DNA of 64,000 nt from positions 84,120,753-84,184,752 of the forward strand of contig CM051456.1 in the NCBI GenBank assembly GCA_028274465.1, written 5' to 3'. Numbering within the stretch: position 1 is the stretch's first letter; each line of letters opens with the position of its first letter. The position numbers and the translations under genes were made by a program. This document shows positions 50,201 to 61,281 of this stretch, one piece after another. The notes under the pieces are model-generated. The model was given only the letters and a program-made list of their open reading frames with translations, had not been told where the DNA came from and did no database searches. Origin of the DNA: Plantago ovata (taxonomy: Eukaryota > Streptophyta > Magnoliopsida > Lamiales > Plantaginaceae).

Positions 50201-51886
50201 TGTTAGGAAACTTGTAATTTTGATGAGCAATTAACCATGCTAAATTAAGAACAGTCCAGTAACTAGTACTCTTAAGGTCCATAAGATTTTAGAATTTCAA
50301 GGACATTGTAAAAGAGGAACGTTTGCTGATGACTTAGATAGGTGTTAGATAAGTTATTTCTTTTGTGTATGACGTATTTTATTTTTTGAGAAGAAAATAA
50401 TTTATTGACACTTTAGCGTATGATGTATTTTATTTTCTGAAAAGAAAATATCTTATTGATGCTTAGGTTTAATTAATCTTATTTTCTGAAAAGAAAATGA
50501 CCTATTGAAGCATTTGCTGAAGATGTATTTTGTTTATTACAAACAAATTATTGAAGCAAATAAGAAACCGGTCAGAATCTTGAAGACTTTTGAAGATCTG
50601 AAGACTTGAAGACTTGAAGACTTGAAGATTGCTGAAGACTGGTAAGGCACGTGTTGCTCAGAAAGTGAAATTTTCAGCAACAGCATTGCATAAGTGAAAA
50701 TCTGAAAGACAGAGTAGGTTGTGCTTGCTGAAACTGAGAATGAACACTTGCTGATGGACATATGTGACCTCTTGCTGAATGTACGTGATTTTGCGCTCCA
50801 ATGTTACTGTTTGAATTCTATTCAAAAGTGCATTTAATGCAAAGCTTACACGCGAAGACATGAAGACTAGAAGACAAACAAAGGTTGCTGCTGAAAGTAC
50901 AAAAGCAAGATAGTGACATGTTAAGGAACAAAAGCCTTAGGATTTGAAATTCAAACGGCTCCTTACTTGCACTATAAATAGAGGTCATCCGGCAAAGAGT
51001 TGAAATGTGTCAACAACGTGATCAAACTCTCACTTGTGCTTAAAAACTCACAAACCTTCAAACACTCTTACTGCCATTGATCCGTTCCAAGACTTAAAGC
51101 TTGAAAAAGCTACTTGTGAAGAAGTAGAACAAACTCGGCTAAGAAATTAGTTAAGTGTTCTTTCTTTCGAACAAGAACAAGTCTTGACACCAGAAACAAT
51201 CAAACTTGTTTACTGCAAAGTATTCCAAGTTGTGTTTCTTAGATTACTTGTTGTAACTGAATAAGTTATAATTAAGTCATCTCACCCCAAAACTCTCTAA
51301 CTGAAAATACACCCTTTCAGGCGTGATATTCAGGGGGAACTTAATCGAGCAAAGTTTTGTTGATTAAAAGTACCAAGTTTGGTGGAGAACAAGGTTGAAG
51401 TTCTCTAGTTTAGGTTGGAGACAAAGCAAGTGTGCTTTGGTTTCTGTTGAATCGCTTTAGATAGGAGATTGTAAGGAACCTCAATTATATCTTAGTGGAT
51501 TCAGTCCTAGAAAGGACAAAGTGGATTAGTTGAGAGATTACGCCACTCTCAGATACCACTATAAAAGCGTTTGTGTGATTTACTTACTGCATTTAGCTTT
51601 CAGCAAAATATATCTGTTTGTACACAGTCACTCACTTCACTTGCTGAAACTCTTTACTTACTGAAAAAGCACTTATTGTTTCAAAGACTTCCGCTCTCTG
51701 ATTTTAAGTATCAGCAAACTAAGCTATTGTAAAGTATCTTACGCTTGCTGAGAAAGTTAAGTATCAGCAACCTCATTACTGAAATGTAATAAGTACTTGC
51801 TGAGAAAGTTTTAAACGAAAAAAGTTTGAAAAGACTATTCACCCCCCCCCCCTCTAGTCTTTTCTTGTTGTTTAAAGGGTCCAACA
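50201..51886 (+). repeat. 3' LTR of the copia element
   Basis: 1686 bp, TGTTAGGAAAC to GTCCAACA, about 98.7% identical to the 5' LTR by hand count. TATAAATA is at 50973-50980. AAAAC at 51887-51891 is the second half of the target duplication. Confidence 0.95.
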
Positions 51887-52365
51887 AAAACACTCTACAT
51901 ACTTTTCCCATTGGACAATATTGTACTAATTCATTGTACCTAGCAATATAGTACTTAATTATCTGGTGGTAGAGATTTAATAAACTTGTTCGCATTTTCT
52001 TAAATTCCCAACGTGAAGTGAAATGAAGCACAAAACTTCATCTTTAGTGAAATGAAGCGCAAAACACTCCATTCACTACACAAATTTTCATTTCCATTAA
52101 AATTGGACGTCGAGATTACAAAATGGTACAAAGCTTACACATTGTTCCTTTATAGCTTGGAAGGATATTGAAGCAAACATATATAAACTTGATAAGTATT
52201 ACTACTATTTATCTTGTAACCTTGAATATATCAGAGATCCAAAATAATTTTCCTTTTAAGGTAACTTTCCAACTGGATACATACAACCCAAACACATTAT
52301 ATGTATTCCCAACCTTCTCTAACAACAAAACTCAATTCTCAGAAGTCAGAACAAAATAATTAAGA
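51887..52365 (+). promoter_or_regulatory. Upstream region of MYB-like copy 2
   Basis: After the TSD this is the continuation of the 3' flank of copy 1, then from about 51944 a second copy of the upstream region at 38196-38571, ending in AAGAATGTCGAAA. The TATA box of copy 1 (TATATAAATA) is reduced here to TTATATGTATT. Before the copia insertion, copy 2 would have followed copy 1 directly. Confidence 0.6.
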
Positions 52366-52612
52366 ATGTCGAAAATTTGTTGGGAAAGATCAAGTCACCA
52401 TAGAGGCCCCTGTTGTTATTAACAACAATGCAATTACTCGAAACATTGATGTTCCGGTTCCAGATCAGTATAAATACATGATGCAGAGGTTGGTTGGATT
52501 TACTACTAGTATTCCAAGTGTTTGTTATCTAGTTCCAGTTAGCCTTATTGCGTATCCAGACGGACGGATATCTGTTTGTCATGCACTTGTTCGCCCTAAC
52601 ATTATTTACTAA
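52366..52612 (+). pseudogene. MYB-like gene copy 2, degraded 5' part
   Basis: ATG 52366 sits at the same place as in copy 1 (MSK...) but meets a stop after 18 codons. A shifted frame stays open from about 52364 to the TAA at 52610-52612 (VTIEAPVVINNNAITRN, then DVPVPDQYKYMMQRL). Neither has a MYB repeat. The surroundings are duplicated from copy 1, so I read this as a relic whose coding part has been lost or replaced. It could also be a different small gene that has picked up this upstream region. Confidence 0.4.
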
Positions 52613-53453
52613 TTCATTTGCACCAGGAAAGAAGCAGGATCATGAAGCAATATCGTTTACAAGTTTTTCTTAGACTGATTTTTTGTTATATATATTGATG
52701 GTAGCCTATTCTTTTGAGCTCTAGTATCATAGTAGTAATTATAAAAGTTATTATTTTCTTGTCAATGGATATGATTTGCAAATTTTAATTCAACTTTCGA
52801 TTAGTCATATTTCAACAACATGGCACGGTTTGAGATTATTGTTGCTCATAATGTCAACTCGAACCTGATACCGTTTAAATTATCAGTCGTTCGTTCTATT
52901 TCACGCATGCAGCAGTATCTATATATATGAAGGAAGCGCAAGCTATTTTGGCTCGTTCTAGACCTCCAGAGCTTGACATTACAATTTCATGATTATATGA
53001 TTTATGGAATTTCTTATTTTGCAGATTTGATGTAATGATGATGTTTCTTCTGAATTATCCTTCACTTCTGGTCATTCTAAGTTTAGTTTTTAATAAACAA
53101 AGTGTTGTAATGCATGAAGTCGGAGAGTCAAATTTATGAGTTTTTGGTAACAAAGGATTTAGTCCTCAAAAACCATAAAAAGGACTAAATTTGCCGCATA
53201 TGTAAAACTTTAGACTAAATTTGCCACACAATTGAAACTTTGGATTAAATTTTCCACGGAGAATAAACTTTGGACTGCATGTGCCATGAGGCAAACATAA
53301 AGGAATATTTTTGCCATTTTCCCGGTTTGGGAACCTCCAAACTGATTGCAATACTCTTGTTCAGCAAAATAATTAATCAACAAATCTTTGTCTACTAGCA
53401 CCTTTAGCCGTGTGTTTTTGTCCATTATGTTAATTTCATGAGTTGGAAACAAA
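52613..53453. repeat. Intergenic region with two repeats
   Basis: No gene is seen here. 52690-52900 is the first copy of a flank repeated at about 53713-53925 (shared blocks CCTATTCTTTTGAGCTCTAG, TTTTCTTGTCAATGG and ACGGTTTGAGATT). At about 53180-53300 there are four degenerate units of about 30 bp built on GACTAAATTTGCCACA and AACTTTG. Confidence 0.55.
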
Positions 53454-53645
53454 TTGGCGCATATATGCAAATTCTATGGTCATGCAGAACCCGTTAGAAA
53501 ACGAAAGGAACCACCCAAACAGTGGACTGAGGAGGAGCAAAGGGCATTCTTACAAGGTATAAACAAATATGGCGACGAGGATAACTGGAAACAAATAGCT
53601 CTAGAGCTTGTTAATACCAGAAATGCTACGAAAGTTCCTAAATAG
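53454..53645 (+). pseudogene. MYB-like gene copy 3, partial SANT domain
   Basis: This open frame of about 63 residues contains KQWTEEEQRAFLQGINKYGD and DNWKQIALELVNTRNATKV, which are helices 1 and 2 and the start of helix 3 of a plant single-MYB repeat with the spaced Trp residues. It is closest to copy 1 (EKWTDEK...FLQGLNKHGKGKWKPIA). It stops inside the recognition helix, before the SHAQKYF-like signature, and no ATG begins it; an AG-ended exon start near 53488 is possible. It is a fragment of a third MYB copy and unlikely to be functional. Confidence 0.7.
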
Positions 53646-54183
53646 TACATTTACTGAATTCAGACGCACCCCGAATAAGCAATATCTCTTAATTAGTACA
53701 TGTTTTTCTTATATTGACATAGACCTATTCTTTTGAGCTCTAGTATCTTCATAGTAATCCCTAGTAAATGTTGCAGTTATTCTTTTCTTGTCAATGGGTT
53801 ATTTGCAAGTTGTGATTCAACTTTTGATTTTCTCATTTTTCAGCAACATTCTACGGTTTGAGATTTTGTTGTTGGCAGTGTAACTGTGTGAAGTTCAACA
53901 TTATAACGCTTTAATTCTCAGTTCTATTTGTTGATAAACCACTGATAATTTGCTAGCTAGTGTTCTTCCTTCAAGCATAACCTTAAACTTGATTATGCTT
54001 AATTATCTAACTATTAATACTAGTTGAACCTTGCTAGTGCACTTCATAAATCTTGATTCTGCAAGCAGAACCTTTTAACCTTGCTAGTGCACTTCCTAAA
54101 TCTTGCTTATGCTAAATTGCCAAGAGCTTTAAGGATGTAACTTGGTTCTCTGTGAAGATATTATGAGAACTAGATACATACAA
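53646..54183. repeat. 3' flank of MYB copy 3
   Basis: No gene is seen here. 53713-53925 repeats 52690-52900. Further right, ACCTTGCTAGTGCACTTC with a following AAATCTTG occurs twice in direct orientation (about 54031 and 54079). Confidence 0.5.
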
Positions 54184-54440
54184 CACTAGAAGAAAACAGT
54201 CAAACAATGATGGAAAATTAGTGAGGGATCTGTTCCGTCACTAATTAGTGACGGAACAGTGAGGGACTAATTAATATACGAAATCAGTGATGGAATTGGT
54301 GACGGAATAGTGACGGATTATCAATGAGGGAATAAACCCTCACTAATCCTTCACTGGCCAGTTGGCGAGTTGATTTAGTGATGGATCAGTGACGGTTTAG
54401 TGACCGACACTTAGTGACGGATACGGTTCCGTCACTGATA
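54184..54440 (+). mobile_element. One end of a CACTA (En/Spm-like) DNA transposon
   Basis: The block starts CACTAGAAGAAAACAG, close to the CACTACAAGAAAA terminus of plant CACTA transposons. It is followed by at least nine subterminal repeats of AGTGACGGA or its complement TCCGTCACT, in both orientations, which bind the transposase. I could not find the opposite terminus (CTGTTTTCTTCTAGTG) before 55750, so the element is either truncated or interrupted by Z2, with its other end outside the window. No transposase is seen. Confidence 0.7.
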
Positions 54441-55750
54441 TCATTAAGATAAATTATTATAACATAATTAATAATAAAATTCTATTATCCTTCTACTCCC
54501 TCTTAATTTATAGACCTTGATTCAATATCTCATCCAAGTGCACATATTTTCAGTTGATTAATTAAATCCAATTTATATCAATTAATAATATTTTTAAAAT
54601 GCAATGCATTTATACATATATCATTACCGAATCACCTTAACAAGGTAGTCATACATTGTCTTTCAGTCACGAAGTTAGTAAATCGAGTTGAATCATACTT
54701 TAAAACTTCATGTCTTGCAATCACGAAGTTAGTGACTGGTTAACTGGTATCTAGTATACATGATTGATACATGTGATGAATTATGTTGTACTTAATGATA
54801 CTTGTGACTTGAACATGTTGTGGAGTGAATTTTGCATACTAATACTTGTTTCATGAGATGTAAATCATACTACAATGAGAGCGTTTCCTTATTTATATAA
54901 CGGAAAATGAGCTACCATTGGATAGATATTTGAGTTAGCTACGCATGGGAATAAATTTGAAGTCAATCGGATATCGTACGAAGGATTTATGACCAAAATT
55001 GCTAGATTGCGCAAACCTTTACACACTTGAATGACTTTAAAATCTTCATCCAAACTCCTAAGTCACTATCGTTTTCATCTCATACAAGATATTCTGAACA
55101 TCTTCCTTGTTTGTCCTTGAGACTGTGTATCCATGCTAGAACTCAGAAACATCCACAAATGCACCAAACTGCTCCGGTTTTCAATGAAAAAGTGAATCAA
55201 ATGGGGTATTTGGTTGAGATCATAGGACTACAGTGAAAAATAAGGGTTTATGAGAGATAACATAGTAGTATATATTATTGAGATCATGTGTCCATCAAAT
55301 ATAACCAAGTTATTCATAACTAATACATCCTCGAATGATATGATGCAGATCACGGGCCAGTCTAGTATAATTCATCATTGATACAAATACATATTTACTG
55401 TCTTTGCGTTTTTGTTATTTTTATATAGTTAATAATATAACTATACATTGGGAACAAAGATAAACTTTTATTCCACTGGCTAAAACGCCCATCAACTCAT
55501 AACTGTATACAACCAAAACAGACTTTAACTACGTAATGAGCAAAAAACCAAAACTGCTATACAAATTTCAAACTATATAACTGGAAGCACTAGGAGCGAA
55601 TTACAGAAAGACTGAAACTTTTGATCTTTCCCACATCTGGCAATCGCTATATGGACAATATGTCAAAGCAGCTGTGAAATATCCCGTCTTTTGTCTTGGA
55701 AAATAAAAACGGTTCCTGGGACTTCGACCTTTAACATGTGCACATATACA
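54441..55750. other. Unassigned AT-rich DNA before Z2
   Basis: No convincing gene. The first part may be interior of the CACTA element. A 69-residue open frame at 55027-55236 has no recognisable domain and is not called. 55440-55740 looks like transcript 3'-end sequence but has no coding partner here. Confidence 0.35.
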
Positions 55751-57584
55751 TGATGACAGTGTTTTTTACACTATCATTCGAGTCTTTTTTCACCAATTTA
55801 GCTATCCTCTTGCATGCATTTTAGTGCATTTTGTTAGAATAGTGTCACGTTTCCATTTCTTTTGTTCTTTTCAGGTTTTAGGTGGAAATCGCGTTTTTGG
55901 ATGTAATTCATGGTGAAACAATGATGTTTTGGTGCAACATGATCACCCGTGGTGTGTCAAGGAGTACCGGAACGAGTTTCAAGGCCAGGAGATCAAGTTT
56001 CGGACCTCAAAACCGTGCAAGGGGCCGAATTCGAGGATCCAAAGGAGGAATTCCGCACGGGCTGCGTTCTGCCCGTGCGGGGCGCACCGCCGCGTGCGCG
56101 GCCGACGTGGCTTCCGACAGCTCTATATATATATCCCAAAATCTACGAATTTTCATATCTCTTTCATCATATTTTTCCAGACATAAACCCTAGAGCTTGT
56201 TCTGGGGACATTTTCTCTTAGAATCTTTGTAACTTAGCGAATTTGGAGCTAGAGGAGAGATTTGGACACCATTTTATCTCACCTTGCTAGATCTTTGTGA
56301 GTTTTATCCATTCACCGGAGATTGACAACCTTTGGTGGTAACCTTGTATCTCACAATTCTGCTATTTATCTTTCAATTAAACATGTTTTCATTCATTATT
56401 GTTTCGATTATGATTGTTTATTGTGTTATTGATATGAGTAGCTAAGCATCTAGTTGGTGATAGTATGTGAATTCGTAGATAGGGTTCGTATTATGCTTGA
56501 TTGAGTTTATGAGTCTTTTACTTGTTTAATTATCTTAATTCGATTCTTTGATCCGACTAAGCCATATATCTTCGTAGAAAGGTGTTAGAAACACTAGGAC
56601 AATTCATGATCATCGATTCAATTATATATAATTTGGAAGTACTGCTTGAACTAAGACTAACAACCTTAGCTAAGTATTAGTATAGATAGGAAGCTTTCAA
56701 AATACACGTCTACAAATTTGTCTTTGGTGTTTGTAAATCGAATTACTTTTAAGGCAGTACGAGTTGCACTTTCATGCATGATTAGAACTTGATGCTTAGA
56801 ACGAGCATACTATCACCAGCTCTCTCCATATATTGTTAAGTTAAGTTAGAGATAAATTTGTTTGCTGAAATTAAATATAGTTATTTAGTTAAAGCTAGTT
56901 TAGTCCCTAGAGATCGACACTCGAGGTCATCTTACCTTTGCACTACGTGTTTTGTGTATGTAACGACCCGACCAATCCGGCCGGCGTGGTTACTCCTGGA
57001 CGGACCCACACACATCCCCACAGTATGATATTGTCCGCTTTGGGCCTGAGCCCGCACGGATTTGCTTTTGGAATCACCCAAAAGGCCTCATACCATGTGC
57101 GAGTGGTGGTCTAACATATATACCCTTTATTCCACTCACTCTTAAGCGATGTGGGATGCGGGGCATTACAAACTACCCCCCTTAAAGCCTCGACGACCTC
57201 GTCGAGCGCCTTAAGTGGTGGGGGTGACAAACTGACAATAACCTTTACCAACCGTCCACCCAGTGCGGGCTTTGGGTTGATCTAGGCTCTGATACCATTT
57301 GTAACGACCCGACCAATCCGGCCGGCGTGGTTACTCCGGGACGGACCCACACACATCCCCATAGTATGATATTGTCCGCTTTGGGCCTAAGCCCGCACGG
57401 ATTTTCTTTTGGAATCACCCAAAAGGCCTCATACCATGTGAGAGTGGTGGTCTAACATATATACCCTTTATTCCACTCACTCTTAAGTGATGTGGGATGC
57501 GGGGCATTACAGTGTAGTTGTGAGTTGGCCTTTGGCTTAAAACAAATTTATTTGATTGTTCGAGTCTAACAATCCCGTTCATCA
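55751..57584 (+). repeat. 5' LTR of Z2 with nested TRIM
   Basis: Starts TGATGACAGTG and ends TTCATCA. Apart from 56959-57516 (TRIM plus one copy of its TSD) it matches 36615-37889. A GCG-rich block (56055-56105) precedes CTATATATATAT (56122-56133). Confidence 0.92.
56959..57511 (-). mobile_element. TRIM element related to Cassandra but without 5S
   Basis: Two 212-bp direct repeats (56959-57170 and 57300-57511) have TGTAA...TTACA ends and GTGTA on both sides (56954-56958 and 57512-57516). On the minus strand the 129-bp interior starts with TGGTATCAGAGCC (Met tRNA primer site) and ends with a GGGGGG purine tract. The interior and the last 40 or so bp of the LTR are almost the same as in Cassandra at 17666-18358, but the rest of the LTR has a TATA-like TATATATG and no 5S sequence. 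About 6 LTR differences in 212 suggest roughly 1.1 million years at 1.3e-8. Structurally complete for a TRIM. Confidence 0.9.
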
Positions 57585-57587
57585 AAT

Positions 57588-57605
57588 TGGCGCCGTTGCC
57601 GGGGA
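57588..57605 (+). other. Primer-binding site of Z2 (tRNA-Asp)
   Basis: TGGCGCCGTTGCCGGGGA, 3 bp after the LTR, identical to the site in X-plus and X-minus. Confidence 0.92.
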
Positions 57606-57767
57606 CTATAACTCCTTTTTACTCTTTAGCTTGTTTATTTTCAGCATTCAATTTCCAGGATATAGTAATCTAGTTGTCTAGTGTAGAAGTTCGGTTCCAA
57701 ATTCTGGTCAGAACTAACAGGACTGATTTTTTTGTTTTGAGTAATATCCTTTCCCGGATATCCAGGT

Positions 57768-59006
57768 ATGACGTCCATGAGGGCTCGCATGACCCCACAA
57801 TTCTCGCAAGTTAGGATAGGATCAGCTATATAATTGGAGGATGAGCTAACGGGGTATGAGGTGACAAGTTCTGTGGTAAGGAGCATACCAAGGTTTGAGG
57901 AAGGAGTAGGGATGAATCCACTGAGTTTTATTCGATCCTATGAGGAGGAAATAGCTAGAATTCCAGCTAAGGGGTTTACGGAGGACCAAATATGCAGGAA
58001 ATTATTTTCTTTCGCCTTGGGGTATGAACCGAGACTTTGGATTACAAGGTTGGCACCGGGATCAGTGAGGACTTGGGACCAAGTAGTAGAGGAGTTCTTA
58101 GCGCGATTTATGCCATACCAAGAGACAATGGCCTTACGAGGAAGGATTGAAAACTTCAAGCAAGGAGAAGATGAGCAGTTTTGTGACACCTACGATTGGT
58201 TTGAGCGGTATAAGCGAGAGTGCCCCCATCACCGTTTCGATGATGGGGAGTTGATTTGGCATTTTGTTGGTGGGTTACGCGATGAGGTTAGGCTTAGAGT
58301 AGATGGGTTGTGCGGAGAGTTGAAAGATTGCACGGTTGAAGAGGCAGAAAAGGTCTTCCGTAATTACGCCAGAGGATCCACACAGTCAGAGAGACTAACG
58401 CCACATCACATCGCCAGCGAGAGGCTAGATCAAAGTGGAATCGAAAGATTATCTGAGGAGTCCCGAGAAGATGAAGATGATATCTGTGAGGATGATGAAC
58501 TTGCAATCTATGCAGGAATTAAAGACACTGAGAGTATATTTGAGATCGCACATTCAAGACAAGTTGAACAGAACCTCTGGATAGCACCAGTTTTTGAAGG
58601 GGTAGCAGTAACTGAGCGATTAATGGAGGAAGTATGTTTGTTAGAGTGTGAGAAGGTCGAAAAATTCAACACACAAGATCCCGGAGACGAAAATCCAGGG
58701 GACGCCTCACTGGACGTGAGGGGCGGTCCGCCTGGTGTGGGGGGCGGTGCGCCCCCCACGTCCAGAGAGCGCGGGGACCCCCTGCCACTCCCAGGCGCAG
58801 CGCCGGGAGTGAGGGGCGGTCCGCCGCTTACAGACAGTGGGGAAGGATCTCCACTTCCCACCCCGGGCGGTCCGCCGGGAGTGGGAGGCGGTCCGCCAGG
58901 GAGCTGGACGACCCCAGGTCCCCGAATTCGCTCGTCGCCGACATTTTTCATGCTACGGAGCCCGTTCCAGCGGTTACTACTGAGGTCCCTGAGTTCGAGG
59001 AAGTAA
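57768..59006 (+). CDS. Gag of Z2
   Basis: Gag homologous to that of element A. The blocks GVGMNPLSFIRSYEEE, RKLFSFALGYEPRLW, EFLARFMPYQET and KRECPHHRFDDGELIW form the core, followed by KDCTVEEAEKVFRNYARG. An acidic middle comes next, then a long Gly/Pro-rich stretch (58700-58920) such as GGPPGVGGGPPG, encoded by GGCGGTCCGCC-type palindromes. The likely start is the MTSMRARM methionine at 57768. No zinc knuckle is visible. Gag forms the particle. The GC-rich tail is far from the composition of the rest of the gene and looks like a palindrome array that was captured into the coding sequence. The gag-to-protease stretch is broken. Confidence 0.85.
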
Positions 59007-59139
59007 ACCTACTCCTCCGAAGTGGGAAGGTAACTAAAATCCCTAACTTTGTACGTCCTAAACATGTTGAATCTACTGTGACTAACAATGCAGGGACAAG
59101 AAGGAGAATGAAACAGGTGAAGGCTCCACAGACCCTCTA

Positions 59140-60213
59140 GTGCAAGACAATGAAGACGGCGAAAACGATGGGGATAAGGGGGACACACCCAATATGGAGG
59201 AGGGACTTCATAAGCCTCCCAACCCTTATGTGCCCCCAAAACCTCACATGCCATTCCCTGGTAGGATCAAGCCAGCCAAGAAAGATATACATGAGTCACC
59301 GCTATTCAAGCGCCTCTCTAAAGTCGAAGTTAATGTTCCCCTATTGGAGCTCATTCAGAATGTTCTGGCCTATATGAAGTTCTTTAAGGAGGTGAAGAGC
59401 AACAAAAAGATTGCACTAGGGGGAGACGGAACAGGTATGGAGACGGTAAACTCTATAGCAGGGCTTCCCGCGAAACAACGAGACCCAGGGAGCTTCATTA
59501 TTGATATCACCATGGGGAATGGAAAGTCCACCAAGAACATGCTCGACTTAGGCGCTAGCATCAATCTGATGCCCTTCTCAGTATACAAAGCCCTAGACCA
59601 TGGGGAAATGCAGCTAACCGAGATGGTTGCACAAATGGCAGACCAAAGCGTGAAACATTCCGAAGGAATAATTGAGGATGTCCTCGTAAAGGTAGACAAA
59701 CTAATAATTCCTACGGATTTTGTAGTGATGAAGTCAGCCGAGGAAGGAAAGAGCCATGTCCGCGAACACGTGGTACTTCTTGGAAGACCATTCATGGCCA
59801 CTACCAACAGATGGCTTGAAATAAAAGGCAAGAAAATCACCATGGAGGTAATGGGTGAGAAAATTGAATTGGTAGGATGCAACATAGTTGATAAAGAGGT
59901 TATAGAAGAATTAAAATTTATTAATTGCTATGATTCTGTGATTTCTGAATTTCACCATTGCCATGATCATATTGAACCTCTTGAAGAGGCACTAACCATG
60001 CAGGTGGAGACTTGCTACATGTCTGAGGAAGCAAGAGAACTAGTCGAGATAATGGATAGCACACCCGAAATCCCATTCGGAGAAGAGGTCCTTGAACCCA
60101 TAGAAGAAGAAGAGGGAGATAACCAACTTGCAGGAGAGCCTAGCTTAGAACTAAAACCCCTTCCCGAGCACCTAAAGTATGTTTACTTAGGAGACAATGA
60201 CAAAAGCCTGTAA
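59140..60213 (+). CDS. Protease region of Z2
   Basis: This 357-residue open frame has an N-terminal linker with PPNPYVPPKPHMPFPGRI and LFKRLSKVEVNVPLLELI, both typical of Athila polyproteins. The aspartic protease domain follows: catalytic Asp in NMLDLGASINLMPFSVY, then VLVKVDKLIIPTDFVVM and the second half VVLLGRPFMATTNRWLEI. It processes the polyprotein. The acidic C terminus (EPIEEEEGD) leads towards RT. Confidence 0.9.
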   Translation: MQDNEDGENDGDKGDTPNMEEGLHKPPNPYVPPKPHMPFPGRIKPAKKDIHESPLFKRLSKVEVNVPLLELIQNVLAYMKFFKEVKSNKKIALGGDGTGMETVNSIAGLPAKQRDPGSFIIDITMGNGKSTKNMLDLGASINLMPFSVYKALDHGEMQLTEMVAQMADQSVKHSEGIIEDVLVKVDKLIIPTDFVVMKSAEEGKSHVREHVVLLGRPFMATTNRWLEIKGKKITMEVMGEKIELVGCNIVDKEVIEELKFINCYDSVISEFHHCHDHIEPLEEALTMQVETCYMSEEARELVEIMDSTPEIPFGEEVLEPIEEEEGDNQLAGEPSLELKPLPEHLKYVYLGDNDKSL

Positions 60214-60332
60214 TAATTTCCTCACACCTATCTAGCATAGAAGAAGGTAGGCTAGTCCAAGTCCTTAAGGAAAATTCTGCAGCTATAGGATGGGGAATTA
60301 GTGACATTACGAGGATAAGCCCTACACGGTGT

Positions 60333-61237
60333 GTGCACAATATCACTCTAGAACAAGATGCCAAACCCGTTAGGCAACCTCAGCGTAGGATAAACCCATC
60401 CATGCAAGAAGTTGTGAAGAAGGAGGTGATTAAGTTGCTAGATGACGATATGACCTATCCCATTCCTGATAGTAGGTGGGTGAGCCCCGTACATGTTGTG
60501 CCTAAGAAATCGGGGATTACAATAGAAGAGAATGAAAAGGGAGAGCTAGTGCCAGTGAGGAAAACCACAGGGTGGTGGATGTGCATTGACTATAGGAGAT
60601 TAAATGCCGCCACAAAGAAAGACCACTTCCCTCTCCCATTTATTGATGACATGCTAAACCGCCTTGTGGGGCGGAAATTTTATTGTTTCCTTGTGGCTTG
60701 TCAGGTTTCTATCAAATTCCGATTGCACCAGAGGATCAGGAGAAGACGACATTCACTTGCCCTTTCGGAACATTTGCCTACAGGAGAATGCCATTTGGGC
60801 AATGTAACGCCCCCGCCACTTTTCAAAGGTGCATGCTTTCTGTTTATTCTGATATGGTGACTAAGTTTGTTGATGTTTTCATGGATGATTTTTCCCTCTT
60901 TGGTGACTCTTTTGATGAATGCTTGCATAGATTAGATCTTGTTCTCAAAAGGTGTATTGAATTCAATTTAACTCTAAGTTGGGAGAAAAGTCATTACATG
61001 GTTAGGGAAGGCATTGTTCTAGGACATGTGGTCTCCGAAAGGGGCATCGAAGTAGATAAGGCTAAGATAGAAATAATTGAGAAACTTCCCCCACCCACTT
61101 GTGTCAAAGAAATTCAATCTTTTCTTGGTCATGTAGGATTCAATAGGAGGTTTATCAAAGATTTTTCGAAAATTGCAAAACCATTAAGCAATTTGCTTGC
61201 AAAAGATGTGATTTTCCAATTTCTAAAGATTGCTTAG
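60333..61237 (+). CDS. Reverse transcriptase of Z2
   Basis: RT sequence in two overlapping open parts. Conserved blocks are [53 protein letters not shown] with [29 protein letters not shown], and the catalytic FMDDFSLFG (the usual Y/F-x-DD). The thumb/connection part [18 protein letters not shown] and [20 protein letters not shown] follows. It copies the RNA genome into DNA using a tRNA primer. This is the only Athila-type RT in the window. Broken in this copy. Confidence 0.92.
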
Positions 61238-61281
61238 AAGCCTTTAACACACGCAAGGCCAGATTAATCACTGCTCCTATA

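Larger units (their letters stand above)
39058..51886 (+). mobile_element. SIRE/Maximus-like Ty1/copia element with 3' extra ORFs
   Basis: The element is bounded by LTRs 39058-40741 and 50201-51886 with AAAAC on both sides (39053-39057 and 51887-51891). The order is the Met-tRNA primer-binding site, gag, an ORF of unknown function, protease, integrase, RT, RNase H, an assembly gap (46206-46305), a long env-like region, and the polypurine tract AAAAAGGGGG (50187-50196). Protease-integrase-RT order marks it as copia. Its 12.8-kb length and large 3' region point to the SIRE/Maximus lineage. About 22 LTR differences in 1685 (1.3%, by eye) suggest roughly 0.5 million years at 1.3e-8. It is broken in about six to eight places. 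Confidence 0.92.

Noticed and set aside
55027-55236. A 69-residue open frame as a host gene
   Set aside because: No domain, no duplicated counterpart and no coding-like features; length is within chance for AT-rich DNA.
57588-57605. Part of a tRNA-Asp gene
   Set aside because: Only 18 bases match the tRNA 3' end, always 3 bp inside an LTR; it is a primer-binding site.
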